A stretch of DNA of 64,000 nt from Pacificispira spongiicola (GTDB lineage Bacteria; Pseudomonadota; Alphaproteobacteria; UBA8366; Aestuariispiraceae), in the NCBI RefSeq assembly GCF_012926505.1, contig NZ_JABBNT010000004.1, forward strand, positions 124,001-188,000, read 5' to 3'. The position numbers and the translations under genes were made by a program. The notes under the pieces were generated by a model that ran no database searches, was not told where the DNA came from, and worked only from the letters and a program-made list of their open reading frames with translations. Positions 37,430 through 46,954 of this stretch are shown here, piece by piece. Every line of letters begins with the position of its first letter. Position 1 is the first letter of the stretch.

Positions 37430-37467
37430 AAAGACCCCCGGTATCCTGCCGAATACCGGGGGTCTTT
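37430..37467 (-). terminator. Terminator after cysNC
   Basis: A 15-bp perfect stem (37430-37444 with 37453-37467; AAAGACCCCCGGTAT arms) with an 8-nt loop lies 20 bases past the cysNC stop. It is followed by a weak T-run on the minus strand (AGTAAGGAG), so the stem itself does most of the work. Confidence 0.8.
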
Positions 37468-37487
37468 GCCAGTCCATCCTGATCGAA

Positions 37488-39398
37488 TCAGACGATGCCG
37501 CGCGCTTTCAATTCGGTGAAGACCTGTTCGGCCAGGGCGTCCGGTTCTCCCGATGTCGTATCCAAACGGATTTCCGGAGACTCGGGCGCTTCGTAGGGGG
37601 AATCGATGCCCGTGAAGTTCTTGATCGCGCCTGACCGGGCCTTCGCATACAGGCCCTTCGGGTCTCGGGTTTCGCAGACCTCCAAGGGCGTATCGACGAA
37701 GATTTCCAGGAACTCATCGTCTTCCACCAACTCGCGGGCCAATTGCCGTTCGCTGCGGAAGGGGGAGATGAAGGAAACCAGCACGATCAGCCCGGCATCG
37801 ACGAACAGCTTCGACGTTTCCGCGACGCGGCGGATGTTCTCCACGCGGTCGGCCTCGGTGAAGCCCAGATCTTTGTTCAGCCCGTGCCGGACGTTGTCGC
37901 CGTCCAGGATGTAAGTATGGCGACCGCTGGCCAGCAGGCGTTTTTCGACCAAGTTGGCGACGGTCGATTTGCCCGCGCCTGATAGACCGGTGAACCACAG
38001 GATAGCGGGCTTTTGACGCTTCAGCTCAGCCCGCGCCTGCTTATTGATGTCGAGCTCCTGCCAGACCAGGTTGGTCGCCCGGCGCAGACCGAAATCGACC
38101 ATTCCGGCCCCGACGGTCGCATTCGTATAGCGATCGACCAGGATAAAGGCCCCGGTCTCCGGATTGGCGGCATAGGGATCGTAGGCGATGGCATGATCCA
38201 GTGCCACGTTGCAGACGCCGACTTCGTTCAGGTCCAGGGTCTTCGCCGCCGTATGCTCCAGCGTGTTGACGTTGATCTTGTATTTCAGGTCGGTCACTGC
38301 GGCGCCGACCGTCTGCGTTCCGATTTTCAACAGATACGGGCGTTCCGGGATCAGCGCATGGTCCGCCATCCAGACGATATGGGCCGCGAACTGGTCCGTC
38401 ACTTCCGCCGGATTTTCCGCATCGCTCAGGACATCGCCCCGGCTGATATCGATTTCGTCATCCAGAACCAATGTCACCGCTTCGCCCGGACGGGCGGATT
38501 CCAGATCGCCGTCCAGTGTGACGATACGCTTGATCGTGCTGGTTTTGCCGGACGGTTGCGCCATGACTTTCTGACCGGTTTCCACCGTGCCGCCGGAAAG
38601 AGTGCCGCTGAATCCCCGGAAATCCAAATTGGGGCGGTTCACCCACTGAACCGGCAAGCGGAACGCGCTTCCGTCCGAAGCGTCGGGCAGGGGCGCTGAC
38701 TCCAGCGCCTGAAGCAGCGTCGGACCATTGTACCAGCCTATCGAGTCACTGACCGTCAGGACGTTGTCCCCGTTCAGGGCGGACATCGGAATCGCGGTAA
38801 TGTCGGTCAGGCCGATCTGGTCGGCGAAGGCGCGATAGTCGGCCTCGATTTCCGTGAAACGGGTCTGGTCGAAATCGACGAGGTCCATCTTGTTGATCGC
38901 CAGGACGACCTGCTTGATGCCCAACAGCGAGACGATAAAGCTGTGCCGTCTTGTCTGTGTCAGCACGCCCTTGCGCGCATCGATCAGGATAACGGCGAGG
39001 GAGGCGGTGGACGCGCCGGTTGCCATGTTGCGGGTATATTGTTCGTGGCCGGGCGTGTCCGCGACGATGAACTTCCGCTTGTCCGTGGCGAAGAAGCGAT
39101 AGGCGACGTCGATGGTGATACCCTGTTCGCGTTCGGCCTGCAGCCCGTCGACCAGAAGCGCGAAATCGATACCGTCGGCGACGGTGCCGTCGCGTTTGCT
39201 GTCCGCTTCCAGGGCCGATAACTGGTCTTCGAAAATCAGTTTTGAATCATAGAGCAGACGGCCGATCAGGGTCGACTTGCCGTCATCCACCGACCCGCAG
39301 GTGATGAAGCGCAGAAGGTCCTTGTTTTCCTGTTCCGCCAGATAGGCTTCGATATCGGCTGCCGTCAGGTCGGTGGTGGTGAGGATTTCGGCGCTCAT
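37488..39398 (-). CDS. cysNC: Bifunctional sulfate adenylyltransferase GTPase subunit / APS kinase
   Basis: The 636-residue fusion has an EF-Tu-like GTPase half (P-loop [20 protein letters not shown]) that drives APS formation by CysD. Its C-terminal APS kinase half (second P-loop GLSGAGKST) makes PAPS. The start at 39398 shares one base with the cysD stop (TGATG). The fused N-C form is known from rhizobial NodQ and other alphaproteobacteria. Since APS kinase is not needed for the common APS-reductase route, this form points to PAPS supply, here next to a sulfotransferase. Confidence 0.97.
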   Translation of the reverse strand: MSAEILTTTDLTAADIEAYLAEQENKDLLRFITCGSVDDGKSTLIGRLLYDSKLIFEDQLSALEADSKRDGTVADGIDFALLVDGLQAEREQGITIDVAYRFFATDKRKFIVADTPGHEQYTRNMATGASTASLAVILIDARKGVLTQTRRHSFIVSLLGIKQVVLAINKMDLVDFDQTRFTEIEADYRAFADQIGLTDITAIPMSALNGDNVLTVSDSIGWYNGPTLLQALESAPLPDASDGSAFRLPVQWVNRPNLDFRGFSGTLSGGTVETGQKVMAQPSGKTSTIKRIVTLDGDLESARPGEAVTLVLDDEIDISRGDVLSDAENPAEVTDQFAAHIVWMADHALIPERPYLLKIGTQTVGAAVTDLKYKINVNTLEHTAAKTLDLNEVGVCNVALDHAIAYDPYAANPETGAFILVDRYTNATVGAGMVDFGLRRATNLVWQELDINKQARAELKRQKPAILWFTGLSGAGKSTVANLVEKRLLASGRHTYILDGDNVRHGLNKDLGFTEADRVENIRRVAETSKLFVDAGLIVLVSFISPFRSERQLARELVEDDEFLEIFVDTPLEVCETRDPKGLYAKARSGAIKNFTGIDSPYEAPESPEIRLDTTSGEPDALAEQVFTELKARGIV

Positions 39399-40303
39399 CA
39401 GAAATATCCCTCGCGCTTCTTCTTTTCCATCGACCCGGCGGAATCGTGATCGATCTTGCGTCCCTGCCGTTCGGAGGTCCGGGCAACCAAGGTTTCCGCG
39501 ACGATCTCCGGCAGCGTCGTGGCATCGGATTCGATGGCCGCGGTCAGCGGATAGCATCCCAGCGTCCGGAAACGAATCTGCCGCAGTTCCGGCTCTTCAC
39601 CGGGTTCCAATGGCATGCGGTCGTCGTCGACCATGAACCATTGCCCGTCGCGCACGACCACCGGTCGCTTTTCCGCGAAATACAGAGGCACGATCGGTAT
39701 GTTTTCCGCATGGATGTATTGCCAGATATCCAGCTCCGTCCAGTTCGAGATCGGGAAGGCGCGGACGCTTTCGCCCTTTGCAATGCGGGTGTTGTAAAGA
39801 TTCCACAGTTCCGGACGCTGGTTCTTTGGGTCCCAGACATGGCCCTTGCCCCGAAAGGACATGACGCGTTCCTTGGCGCGGGATTTTTCCTCGTCCCGGC
39901 GCGCACCCCCTATGGCGCAGTCGAACCCGTATTTGTCCAGTGCCTGTTTCAAGGCCGCTGTCTTCATCACGTCGGTATGCAGGGACGACCCATGGGTGAA
40001 GGGCCCGATCCCCTCCCGCACGCCGTCTTCGTTGATATGGACGATCAGATCGAAACCCAGTTCCGCCGCGCGCTGGTCGCGGAACTGGATCATTTCCTTG
40101 AATTTCCACGTCGTATCGACATGCAACAGCGGGAAAGGCGGTTTCGACGGATAGAACGCCTTCATCGCCAGATGCAGCATCACCGAGGAATCCTTGCCGA
40201 TGGAATACATCATCACCGGCTTTTCAAAAGAGGCCGCGACCTCCCGCAGGATGTGAATGCTCTCCGCTTCCAGGCGGCGGAGGTGGGTTAGGGGGGAGGC
40301 CAT
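39398..40303 (-). CDS. cysD: Sulfate adenylyltransferase small subunit
   Basis: The 301-residue ATP pyrophosphatase-family subunit makes APS from ATP and sulfate. It shows the PP-loop [10 protein letters not shown], the [21 protein letters not shown] block and C-terminal EKKKREGYF. It is the first gene of a cysD-cysNC operon with one-base overlap. The upstream region is AT-rich with a possible regulatory palindrome. Confidence 0.97.
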   Translation of the reverse strand: MASPLTHLRRLEAESIHILREVAASFEKPVMMYSIGKDSSVMLHLAMKAFYPSKPPFPLLHVDTTWKFKEMIQFRDQRAAELGFDLIVHINEDGVREGIGPFTHGSSLHTDVMKTAALKQALDKYGFDCAIGGARRDEEKSRAKERVMSFRGKGHVWDPKNQRPELWNLYNTRIAKGESVRAFPISNWTELDIWQYIHAENIPIVPLYFAEKRPVVVRDGQWFMVDDDRMPLEPGEEPELRQIRFRTLGCYPLTAAIESDATTLPEIVAETLVARTSERQGRKIDHDSAGSMEKKKREGYF

Positions 40304-40379
40304 TGGGGTGTTGTATCCTGTTGCTGAGTCTGGAACGTGCGAAGCCTAAGGTCCAAGGTTCCGCCGCTTCGCGCAACCA

Positions 40380-40395
40380 TTTAGTACACACTAAA
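40380..40395. promoter_or_regulatory. Palindrome in the AT-rich region upstream of cysD
   Basis: TTTAGT-ACAC-ACTAAA is a 6-4-6 inverted repeat in a 60-base AT-rich stretch (about 40380-40440), 77 bases upstream of cysD. It could be an operator or promoter element of cysD; no regulator is identified. Confidence 0.35.
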
Positions 40396-40450
40396 AAAAT
40401 GTCAAATCATTAATTATACAAAAAAATATTGTTAATAAGGAGGAAAACTT

Positions 40451-40480
40451 AACCCAGGTCCCGACTTCGGAACCTGGGTT
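40451..40480 (-). terminator. Terminator after the GT8-like gene
   Basis: A 9-bp stem (40451-40459 with 40472-40480) extends through an inner CCG/CGG pair with one mismatch around ACTT. On the minus strand it is followed by AAGTTTTCC. It separates the GT8-like gene from cysD. Confidence 0.8.
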
Positions 40481-40504
40481 TCTTGCTCAGCGGCGAGGGC
40501 TTAA

Positions 40505-41242
40505 TCAAGCGCTCGCGCGTTGGCCGGTTTTTAGGGACGCTTGCCAAAGGTCGCGTTCTTGCAACCACAAATCCGCATGGGCCACATCCTGCCATTCATC
40601 GAACCATGGACCGCCGCGGGTGTAGTGAACGACGTTCGGGTCAATGGCCGGATCCGAGGTGCCTTCCAACCAGTTCCAGGTCGGCGGGACTTCTCCGATT
40701 TCGTGATCTTCAAGCCAGCAGAACCGATGCAGGTCGCGGCCCGGAAGGGAATTGACCATCTCGACCGACAGTTTGGCATTCGACGGATGACGGCAATTCC
40801 AAAGAATCATGCTCGACCAGTTCTTACGCTGATACCGTAGCTGCGCCTGATTATCCATTTTCACGGTTTCGACCGGGTTATGGACGTGATGGACGCACAT
40901 CACAGCATATTTTGGGTCGGCCAGTTTCAACAAATCGTTGATATCGACACGCCATAGAAAATCGCAATCGCAGAATACGGCCCAGTCGGTCTCCGCAAGA
41001 TGGGGAGTCAGAAAGCGGCTGATCGCAAATTCGGTGCTCATTGGCGCTTCGGAAATCGTATCCCAAAGCTGCCCGTTGCGGCGTTCGGTCTGGCGCGTGT
41101 ATAGGCCGTCCGCTCGCAGGTCTTCCAATTTCAGATATCGGACATTCACGCTGCCGACGGGGGCATGGCGTTCGATGGAGAACTTTGCGATATCGGCGAC
41201 GTCGGCCTCACGCGGGTCCCACCCGATGAATACGTCCAGCAT
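40505..41242 (-). CDS. GT8-like glycosyltransferase
   Basis: The 245-residue cytosolic enzyme starts at 41242 (MLDVFIGWDPREADVADI) with AGGAGG well placed upstream. A GT-A fold is indicated by FCDCDFLW, with the metal-binding DxD at Asp92-Asp94, and by a later His in VVHYTRGGPWFDEW typical of GT8-type enzymes. It likely transfers a sugar to a surface glycan. Donor and acceptor are unknown. It follows the sulfotransferase gene on the same strand by 116 bases. Confidence 0.85.
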   Translation of the reverse strand: MLDVFIGWDPREADVADIAKFSIERHAPVGSVNVRYLKLEDLRADGLYTRQTERRNGQLWDTISEAPMSTEFAISRFLTPHLAETDWAVFCDCDFLWRVDINDLLKLADPKYAVMCVHHVHNPVETVKMDNQAQLRYQRKNWSSMILWNCRHPSNAKLSVEMVNSLPGRDLHRFCWLEDHEIGEVPPTWNWLEGTSDPAIDPNVVHYTRGGPWFDEWQDVAHADLWLQERDLWQASLKTGQRASA

Positions 41243-41358
41243 ACGAACCTCCTGAAAATGTCTGTTTAGTTGCGTCCGCTGACTGAAACGTTGATATGCC
41301 CCGTCACGAGCAAACACAAGGCACCAACTGTCGCAGGGGGGATGCGTTTCATGCTCGG

Positions 41359-42261
41359 CTAGACCAAGCCTTCGGTGATATCGTCCCGAGAACCCAGAAC
41401 CAATGTGTTCTCGTCGTTGGTCACCAAGGACACGAAATCCGCGAAATCCGGCAACAGGCGTTCTCGAACCTCTTCCTCGACACCGGGTTCGAAACCATAA
41501 GTGCCCCGATTCAATCCGTGCAGGAATCGCATCAAACGGGGCTTTTCGTTATCGGATCGGCTGTACAGGGATTTCGTTCGCCGATTTCCGTAAATTTTCA
41601 CAAGGGTCCATCGGATAATCTTGTCCAGTTGCCAACTACGATACGGATAAGGCACGTTGCTGGGCGGCATATCCCGAGAATGGTCGGACGGCGAAAGGCC
41701 GAGTGCCTGGTACAAAGCGCCTACCGTCCCGTCCGCGTCGCGCTTGATCGCGCCATGCGGCACGACGATTACACGTGCCGTCGGAAACCTCTCGCGAAGG
41801 CGCCGATAGCATGTCGCCAACATATAGGGGGCGACGTAAACATCCGGTCGAGTCCGAAGGCATTCCGCTTGCGACATGCGGGCGGCATGCAGGTCGTTGC
41901 TGATCGTTCGGTGGTAAAAATAGCTGGAAAGAAAAGATCGAACAGGATCTCTGCTGGCCAGCAGGAACACCGGATCTTCGGGATAAAAAGCGCGAATACG
42001 GTCCAGGACCGTGTCGTCGGTGATATAGGTGACCGTCCATTCCATCGCGAATTTGTGGCGCGTCGGATCATGGTTGGCGAAAAAGCCAGAATAAATAGAT
42101 TCGGCGTTCGGACGGTCCATGTCGCGCGTTTCGTTCAATTCGAAGAAATGGGTCTCCTTCTTCGACGAGAAGCAAACTTCCGGGTGTCGGGAAAGAATGT
42201 CCGATAGGAAGGTCGTTGCGGCTTTGGGAAAGCCGATTCCAAGGACTTGCGGCAGAGTCAT
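41359..42261 (-). CDS. PAPS-dependent sulfotransferase
   Basis: The 300-residue protein starts LGIGFPKAATTFLSDILSRHP, the 5'-phosphosulfate loop (Lys13). It has the 3'-phosphate motif ASRDPVRSFLSSYFYH (Arg104, Ser109). It transfers sulfate from PAPS to a hydroxyl or amine, probably of a surface saccharide. Its neighbours make PAPS (cysD, cysNC) and glycosyl bonds, and the nonulosonic-acid cluster starts divergently 262 bases away, so sulfation of the surface glycan is the best guess. Confidence 0.88.
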   Translation of the reverse strand: MTLPQVLGIGFPKAATTFLSDILSRHPEVCFSSKKETHFFELNETRDMDRPNAESIYSGFFANHDPTRHKFAMEWTVTYITDDTVLDRIRAFYPEDPVFLLASRDPVRSFLSSYFYHRTISNDLHAARMSQAECLRTRPDVYVAPYMLATCYRRLRERFPTARVIVVPHGAIKRDADGTVGALYQALGLSPSDHSRDMPPSNVPYPYRSWQLDKIIRWTLVKIYGNRRTKSLYSRSDNEKPRLMRFLHGLNRGTYGFEPGVEEEVRERLLPDFADFVSLVTNDENTLVLGSRDDITEGLV

Positions 42262-42523
42262 GAATTTTCGCCCAGCATCTTTCCGGCGAGAACTATAGAC
42301 GCGTCATATGCCGGTCAACCGGATTTTCCCGTTCAAAGGTTGACATGGCCGACGGAAGTATGGGAAGGAAATCGCGCTCTAAGCCATCCGGCTCGGAGTG
42401 CGGTAGCTATCCAAAAGCACTTTCCGACAAATTCCCAGAATCCACTTCGCGGACGCACAGCCCCATTCCGATCTGAATGAACGGCGGTGCGATACGGCAA
42501 TCGATAGAGCAACGGCGTCTGGT
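42262..42523. other. Divergent promoter region of the glycan cluster
   Basis: 262 bases without a gene between the divergent sulfotransferase and capsule-type glycosyltransferase genes. TTGACA (about 42340-42345) is a good -35 candidate on the plus strand. It must drive the long plus-strand cluster. Confidence 0.5.
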
Positions 42524-44017
42524 ATGAGATCCATCGCGTTTGAGGCGCACCCGGAACAACGCGCGGTTTTGCCGCATCTTGCGCGTTGGCTGCGTCAGGA
42601 AAAGGCGATCCGGTCATATCTCTACGTCGGATCGGCACAAGATCGCGACTACTACCGTTCGCATTTTCCCGACAGTTTCGATGACATTGTCGTTGCGCCG
42701 CAATTGCACGCGGTGACGTCTGACGGAATTCATCCGGCGGATCACATGGACGACGGCGTTCGCAACCTGGCCGTCGACATCGAAACGAAGACCGGAACGC
42801 CGCTCAATCACATCGTGATGGCCAGTCGGCATTTGGGGCGTGGCTATGCCCTGCTGGGGTCCAACCACCCTCTCTCGCGGGAAGCGGTTCGTACCGACAA
42901 TACGACGGCCGTGCGGCGATGCGTATTCGGTGTGCGGTTCTGGGCGGAGGAAATACGCACCAAAAATATCGTGGCAGTGGCCGGATTTTCCAAATTGGCG
43001 GCGGTCGGAGCGGCCTATTCGGGCGTCCCGTTCCGGCAATTGTCCATGGCGCGGTTCGGAAATTATTTTTATTGGGCCGACGATGTGTTCGGGACGTCGG
43101 ATACGATCCGTCAGCGGCTGGAAACCTTGAAGGCCGCACGGGAAACGTCCGATCTGGCGATGGCCGCGCCTTATAAGGCATATTCAAGCGTCGTTCAGGA
43201 ATATGCGGCGGCGACGAGGCTTCCGACGACGTTACGCAAAATGGCGCATAGGATCGCGCAGCAGCTTTATTGGCGGTTGCGCGGCTATGCCAAGGCGAAC
43301 AATTACTATCTGGTGGAAGACCTGCGCTATATGTGGCGATTCCGTCGCGATGGCGTTCGGTTGAGCGGCACGGACGCGGCTCGGTTAAGCGATTTGGACG
43401 GCACGCGATTCGTTTTCTTTCCGTTGTCGACGGAACCCGAATTGTCGCTATCGCAATTGTCCCCGGAATTTTTCTTCCAGCATGCCGCGATCGCGGCTGT
43501 CAGCCGGGATTTACCGGCAGGTGTGCGGCTTGCGGTGAAAGACACGATGTTTGCGTTGGGGCGGCGTCCGGACGGATTTTACAAGGCGCTCGCCGACTTG
43601 AAGAACGTCGTTGTCCTGAATGTCGCGGAACAGGGGTTCGATATCGTCAAACAGGCGGCGGGCGTCGTTACGATCAACGGCACGGCGGGATTTGAAGCCG
43701 CGGTAAGCGGAAAACCGGTCCTCGCTTTCGGCCGTCACAACCTCTACAACGGCCTCGATCATGTTCAGCATGTTGAATCGCTGCACGATCTTCGGGAGCC
43801 TCTGCGGCGGATGCTGTCCGGTGAGGGGACGGATGAAGCTGCCCGACAAGGGCCTTTGCTTTTGCGGGCAATTGCCGAAACCTGCGTCGACGGACGCGAA
43901 TTCGACCTGACCTCCAGGGACACTGTGCCAACAGCCTTTGTCGAGGATTTGGGGCGGTCGTTATGTCAAAGTTTGGAATTTACCGTCCCGGACGGTGTGG
44001 CAGTAGGGAAAGGTTGA
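42524..44017 (+). CDS. Capsule-polysaccharide-type glycosyltransferase
   Basis: The 497-residue protein has a C-terminal GT-B-like half with the pattern VVTINGTAGFEAAVSGKPVLAFGRHNLYNGL. That pattern is characteristic of capsule polysaccharide synthesis (KpsC/KpsS, PF05159-type) proteins, some of which are Kdo transferases. The N-terminal half is less conserved. It is the first gene of the plus-strand glycan cluster and could join the nonulosonic acid or a related acidic sugar to a lipid or glycan. Activity is inferred. Confidence 0.72.
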   Translation: MRSIAFEAHPEQRAVLPHLARWLRQEKAIRSYLYVGSAQDRDYYRSHFPDSFDDIVVAPQLHAVTSDGIHPADHMDDGVRNLAVDIETKTGTPLNHIVMASRHLGRGYALLGSNHPLSREAVRTDNTTAVRRCVFGVRFWAEEIRTKNIVAVAGFSKLAAVGAAYSGVPFRQLSMARFGNYFYWADDVFGTSDTIRQRLETLKAARETSDLAMAAPYKAYSSVVQEYAAATRLPTTLRKMAHRIAQQLYWRLRGYAKANNYYLVEDLRYMWRFRRDGVRLSGTDAARLSDLDGTRFVFFPLSTEPELSLSQLSPEFFFQHAAIAAVSRDLPAGVRLAVKDTMFALGRRPDGFYKALADLKNVVVLNVAEQGFDIVKQAAGVVTINGTAGFEAAVSGKPVLAFGRHNLYNGLDHVQHVESLHDLREPLRRMLSGEGTDEAARQGPLLLRAIAETCVDGREFDLTSRDTVPTAFVEDLGRSLCQSLEFTVPDGVAVGKG

Positions 44018-44018
44018 G

Positions 44019-45041
44019 ATGCGCGCGGTCGTATTCGGTTTGGGTCGCATGGGATTGCGTCATGTCGAGGTTCTGAAATCCTCCGGCCTGGAAATCCTGG
44101 CGGCGGTCGATCCGTCTCCCGATGCCCGAAAGGCTGCGGCGGAAAGGTTCGACATTGAATCCGACAGGCTGGTTCCCGATGTCGAATCTGTGCGTTCCGT
44201 ACTGGGCGGTGCAGATGTTGCGATCGTGTCGACCACGGCGCCGAGTCATGCCGAACTGACGGTTTTGGCGTCGGAGGCCGGCGTTCCGAATATCTTGTGC
44301 GAAAAGCCGATGGCGACGTCTATCGCCGAAGCTCAGGAAATGTTGTCGGTATGCCGACGCAACGGAACGCGGCTTGCCATCAATCATCAGATGCGGTTCC
44401 TGCCGCATTATTCGTGGGCAAAAGACTGCTTCGATGCAGATACGAAACTGGGCGATCTGTCCGGCATAACGGTTACGGCCGGAAATTTCGGGTTGGCGAT
44501 GAATGCCAGCCACTATTTCGAACTGTTCCGCTATACCGCCGGGGAATCGGTCTCCAGCGTTCAGGCGTGGTTCGACGACACCGTGCTTCCCAATCCGCGT
44601 GGCCCGGATTTCGCGGACCGCTCAGGCTGTATTCGGGCGACGACGGAATCGGGCAAGCGACTGTATATCGATTTTAGTGCGGATCAGGGGCTGGGGCTTC
44701 GTTTGACCTATGCCGGGCGTTTTGGGCAGTTGTTTATGGATGAATTGGCCGGGTGTTACGACCTGACGTATCGCAAGGACGAATTCCGGGATCGGCCGAC
44801 GACCCTATACGCCTTGCCGTCCGAACATGAACAAGGCGCCGTCGAGCCGACGGACGCCTTGGCCTCGTCGCGGGAAATGTTGAATGCCTTGTTGTCCGGC
44901 GGCGATTACCCGACCGGTGAAGACGGTCTTGCCGTCATGCGGTGCCTCGTCGCCTGTCATCTATCGGCAGATGCCGGAGGCGCGGTTATTCCAGTGACGC
45001 AAACCGCCGGCGCGGCGGACCGCGTCTTTCCTTGGGCATAA
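44019..45041 (+). CDS. Gfo/Idh/MocA-family oxidoreductase (first copy)
   Basis: The 340-residue NAD(P)-dependent sugar oxidoreductase has an N-terminal Rossmann fold (RAVVFGLGRMGLRHVEVLKSSG) and the family EKP motif (LCEKPMATSIAEAQEM). Its C-terminal alpha/beta domain is less conserved. It starts one base after the preceding stop and belongs to the cluster operon. It likely oxidises or epimerises a nucleotide sugar; the product is unknown. Confidence 0.88.
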   Translation: MRAVVFGLGRMGLRHVEVLKSSGLEILAAVDPSPDARKAAAERFDIESDRLVPDVESVRSVLGGADVAIVSTTAPSHAELTVLASEAGVPNILCEKPMATSIAEAQEMLSVCRRNGTRLAINHQMRFLPHYSWAKDCFDADTKLGDLSGITVTAGNFGLAMNASHYFELFRYTAGESVSSVQAWFDDTVLPNPRGPDFADRSGCIRATTESGKRLYIDFSADQGLGLRLTYAGRFGQLFMDELAGCYDLTYRKDEFRDRPTTLYALPSEHEQGAVEPTDALASSREMLNALLSGGDYPTGEDGLAVMRCLVACHLSADAGGAVIPVTQTAGAADRVFPWA

Positions 45042-45054
45042 GATCGGAAGTTCT

Positions 45055-46005
45055 ATGAAAGTTGCCTTTGCCGGCGCCGGCTACATGGCGTCGGAACATG
45101 CAAAAGCGTTTTCGGATATCGACGGTGTGCAACTTGTCGGGGTCGTCGGGCGAAGTGCCGATCGGGCCCGGCAATTTGCGGAAGCCAATGGTATCCCGGC
45201 GATGTTCGAAACGATTACCGCGCTCTACGAGCAGGCTAGGCCGGATATCCTTGTTGTCGCTGTCGACGAGGTGGCGTTGAAATCCATCTTGGCGGAGGCT
45301 GCGCCGTTCGACTGGACGATAATGGCCGAAAAGCCGCTTGGCGTTAACGTGGACGAGGCCGATGAGATTGCCGCCTTCATGGAAAAAGGGTCGGCGCGTC
45401 TTTACGTGGCGATGAACCGCCGCCTTATGGGCAGTACCTTGTCCTGCATGGCGGACGTGGACAGCCGTGACGAACTACGCTTTATCAAAGTTCAGGATCA
45501 GCAGAGCTACGCGGAAGCGCGTGACTCCGGCAAACCGGAGGTCGTGGTTCGCAATTATATGTACGCCAATTCGATTCATCTGGTGGACTACTTGCTGACC
45601 TTCGGGCGCGGCGCGGTTGTGTCGGTCACCCCGATTTTTTCCTGGGAGGCGGATTCGCCGGGTGTCGTCGCGGCATCTGTCGAATTCTCCAGCGGCGACC
45701 GCGGTCTTTATGAGGCGATCTGGAATGGTCCGGGGCCTTGGGCCGTGTCGGTGTCGACCCCGGCCCGGCGTTGGGAGATGCGGCCGCTGGAACAGGCCGC
45801 CTATCAGGATGCCGGTCAGCGGCGACTGGTCGCAGTCGATGCGGATTCGCGCGACACGGATTTCAAACCGGGGCTCAGGCTGATGGCCGACGAGGCGGTC
45901 CGCGCCGCAACCGGAGACGAAACCGCCTTGGTGCCGATGGCGGAAGCCATCCGTACGATGCGCCTCGTCGCCGCCATATACGGGCACAGGCCCTATAGCG
46001 AATAA
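45055..46005 (+). CDS. Gfo/Idh/MocA-family oxidoreductase (second copy)
   Basis: The 316-residue protein has VAFAGAGYMASEHAKAFSDIDG at the N-terminus and the EKP motif (MAEKPLGVNVDEADEI), so it is in the same family as the previous gene but not a close copy. It sits 13 bases after that gene. Two different oxidoreductases in tandem suggest two steps on one sugar, such as oxidation and reduction flanking an epimerisation. Confidence 0.87.
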   Translation: MKVAFAGAGYMASEHAKAFSDIDGVQLVGVVGRSADRARQFAEANGIPAMFETITALYEQARPDILVVAVDEVALKSILAEAAPFDWTIMAEKPLGVNVDEADEIAAFMEKGSARLYVAMNRRLMGSTLSCMADVDSRDELRFIKVQDQQSYAEARDSGKPEVVVRNYMYANSIHLVDYLLTFGRGAVVSVTPIFSWEADSPGVVAASVEFSSGDRGLYEAIWNGPGPWAVSVSTPARRWEMRPLEQAAYQDAGQRRLVAVDADSRDTDFKPGLRLMADEAVRAATGDETALVPMAEAIRTMRLVAAIYGHRPYSE

Positions 46006-46021
46006 AAGGCAAGGAAACGGT

Positions 46022-46954
46022 ATGACAACATCGGCAAATACGGTCGGTCGCCGGGTCAGGGTTATCCCTCGTCTGGATATCAAGGGACCGAATGTCGTGA
46101 AGGGCATTTGCTTCGACGGCCAGCGGGCCCTGGGGCTTCCCAAAGATTTCGCGGAAACCTATTCGGCTGCCGGCGCCGACGAAATTATTCTTTACGATAC
46201 GTTTGCCAGCCTGCTGCATCGCCCGGCCGGACTTTCCGTCATTGCGGAAGTCGCAGACCGCATCAGTGTGCCGCTGACCGTCGCGGGCGGATTGCGGACC
46301 ATCGATGAGATTCGAAAGGTCCTGCGGGCAGGCGCCGATAAGGTGGCCATCAACACGGCGGCATTGCACGATCCCGACCTGTTGCGCCAGGCATCGGAAG
46401 TGTTCGGAACGCAATGCATCGTAGCCTCCGTCGAATATCATCAACAGTTTGGCGGCCGTCGGGAAATCCGGTCGGAATACGGGCGAGAACCGCACCCGAT
46501 GGACGCGGAAGACTGGATCGGATCCGTCCTTGAAAAGGGAGTCGGTGAAATCATGATCACCGCGATCGACCGTGACGGGTTGGGGCTGGGTGCCGATTTG
46601 GATTTCGTCCGGCGTTTGCAGCGTTACGTTCCCGTCCCGCTGATCGTCGGTGGCGGTGTCGGTACGGTGGAGCATTTTGTCGATGCCGCGCAGGCCGGGG
46701 CCGATGCCGTCGCGGCCGCGTCCGTCTTTCATTATGCCCAGTGGGCGCCGATCGACAAAAAATACCTGCAATGGGATGAAAAGTCGTTGCGGATTGGCGC
46801 ACCTGTCGATGCCGGCAATATCGATTTCCTGAACGGTGGATACGGCGGCTTCCGCGATGTACCGGTAACGCCGTGTCATCTGTCGGATGTGAAAGCCGCC
46901 CTGTCCGCCGCCGGGATCGGGACGCGCCTCGTCAATTCGGGAGCCGCGGCATGA
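46022..46954 (+). CDS. HisF-like cyclase subunit for acetamidino modification
   Basis: The 310-residue TIM-barrel protein is HisF-like: VIPRLDIKGPNVVKGI, PLTVAGGLRTIDEIRKVLRAGADKVAINT and ITAIDRDGLGLGADLDFVRR. It lies with a HisH-like glutaminase and a WbpG-like amidotransferase, not with histidine genes. It is the HisF2/WbuZ type thought to channel ammonia for converting an N-acetyl to an acetamidino group. It is about 55 residues longer than canonical HisF at the C-terminus (TPCHLSDVKAALSAAG). Confidence 0.88.
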   Translation: MTTSANTVGRRVRVIPRLDIKGPNVVKGICFDGQRALGLPKDFAETYSAAGADEIILYDTFASLLHRPAGLSVIAEVADRISVPLTVAGGLRTIDEIRKVLRAGADKVAINTAALHDPDLLRQASEVFGTQCIVASVEYHQQFGGRREIRSEYGREPHPMDAEDWIGSVLEKGVGEIMITAIDRDGLGLGADLDFVRRLQRYVPVPLIVGGGVGTVEHFVDAAQAGADAVAAASVFHYAQWAPIDKKYLQWDEKSLRIGAPVDAGNIDFLNGGYGGFRDVPVTPCHLSDVKAALSAAGIGTRLVNSGAAA

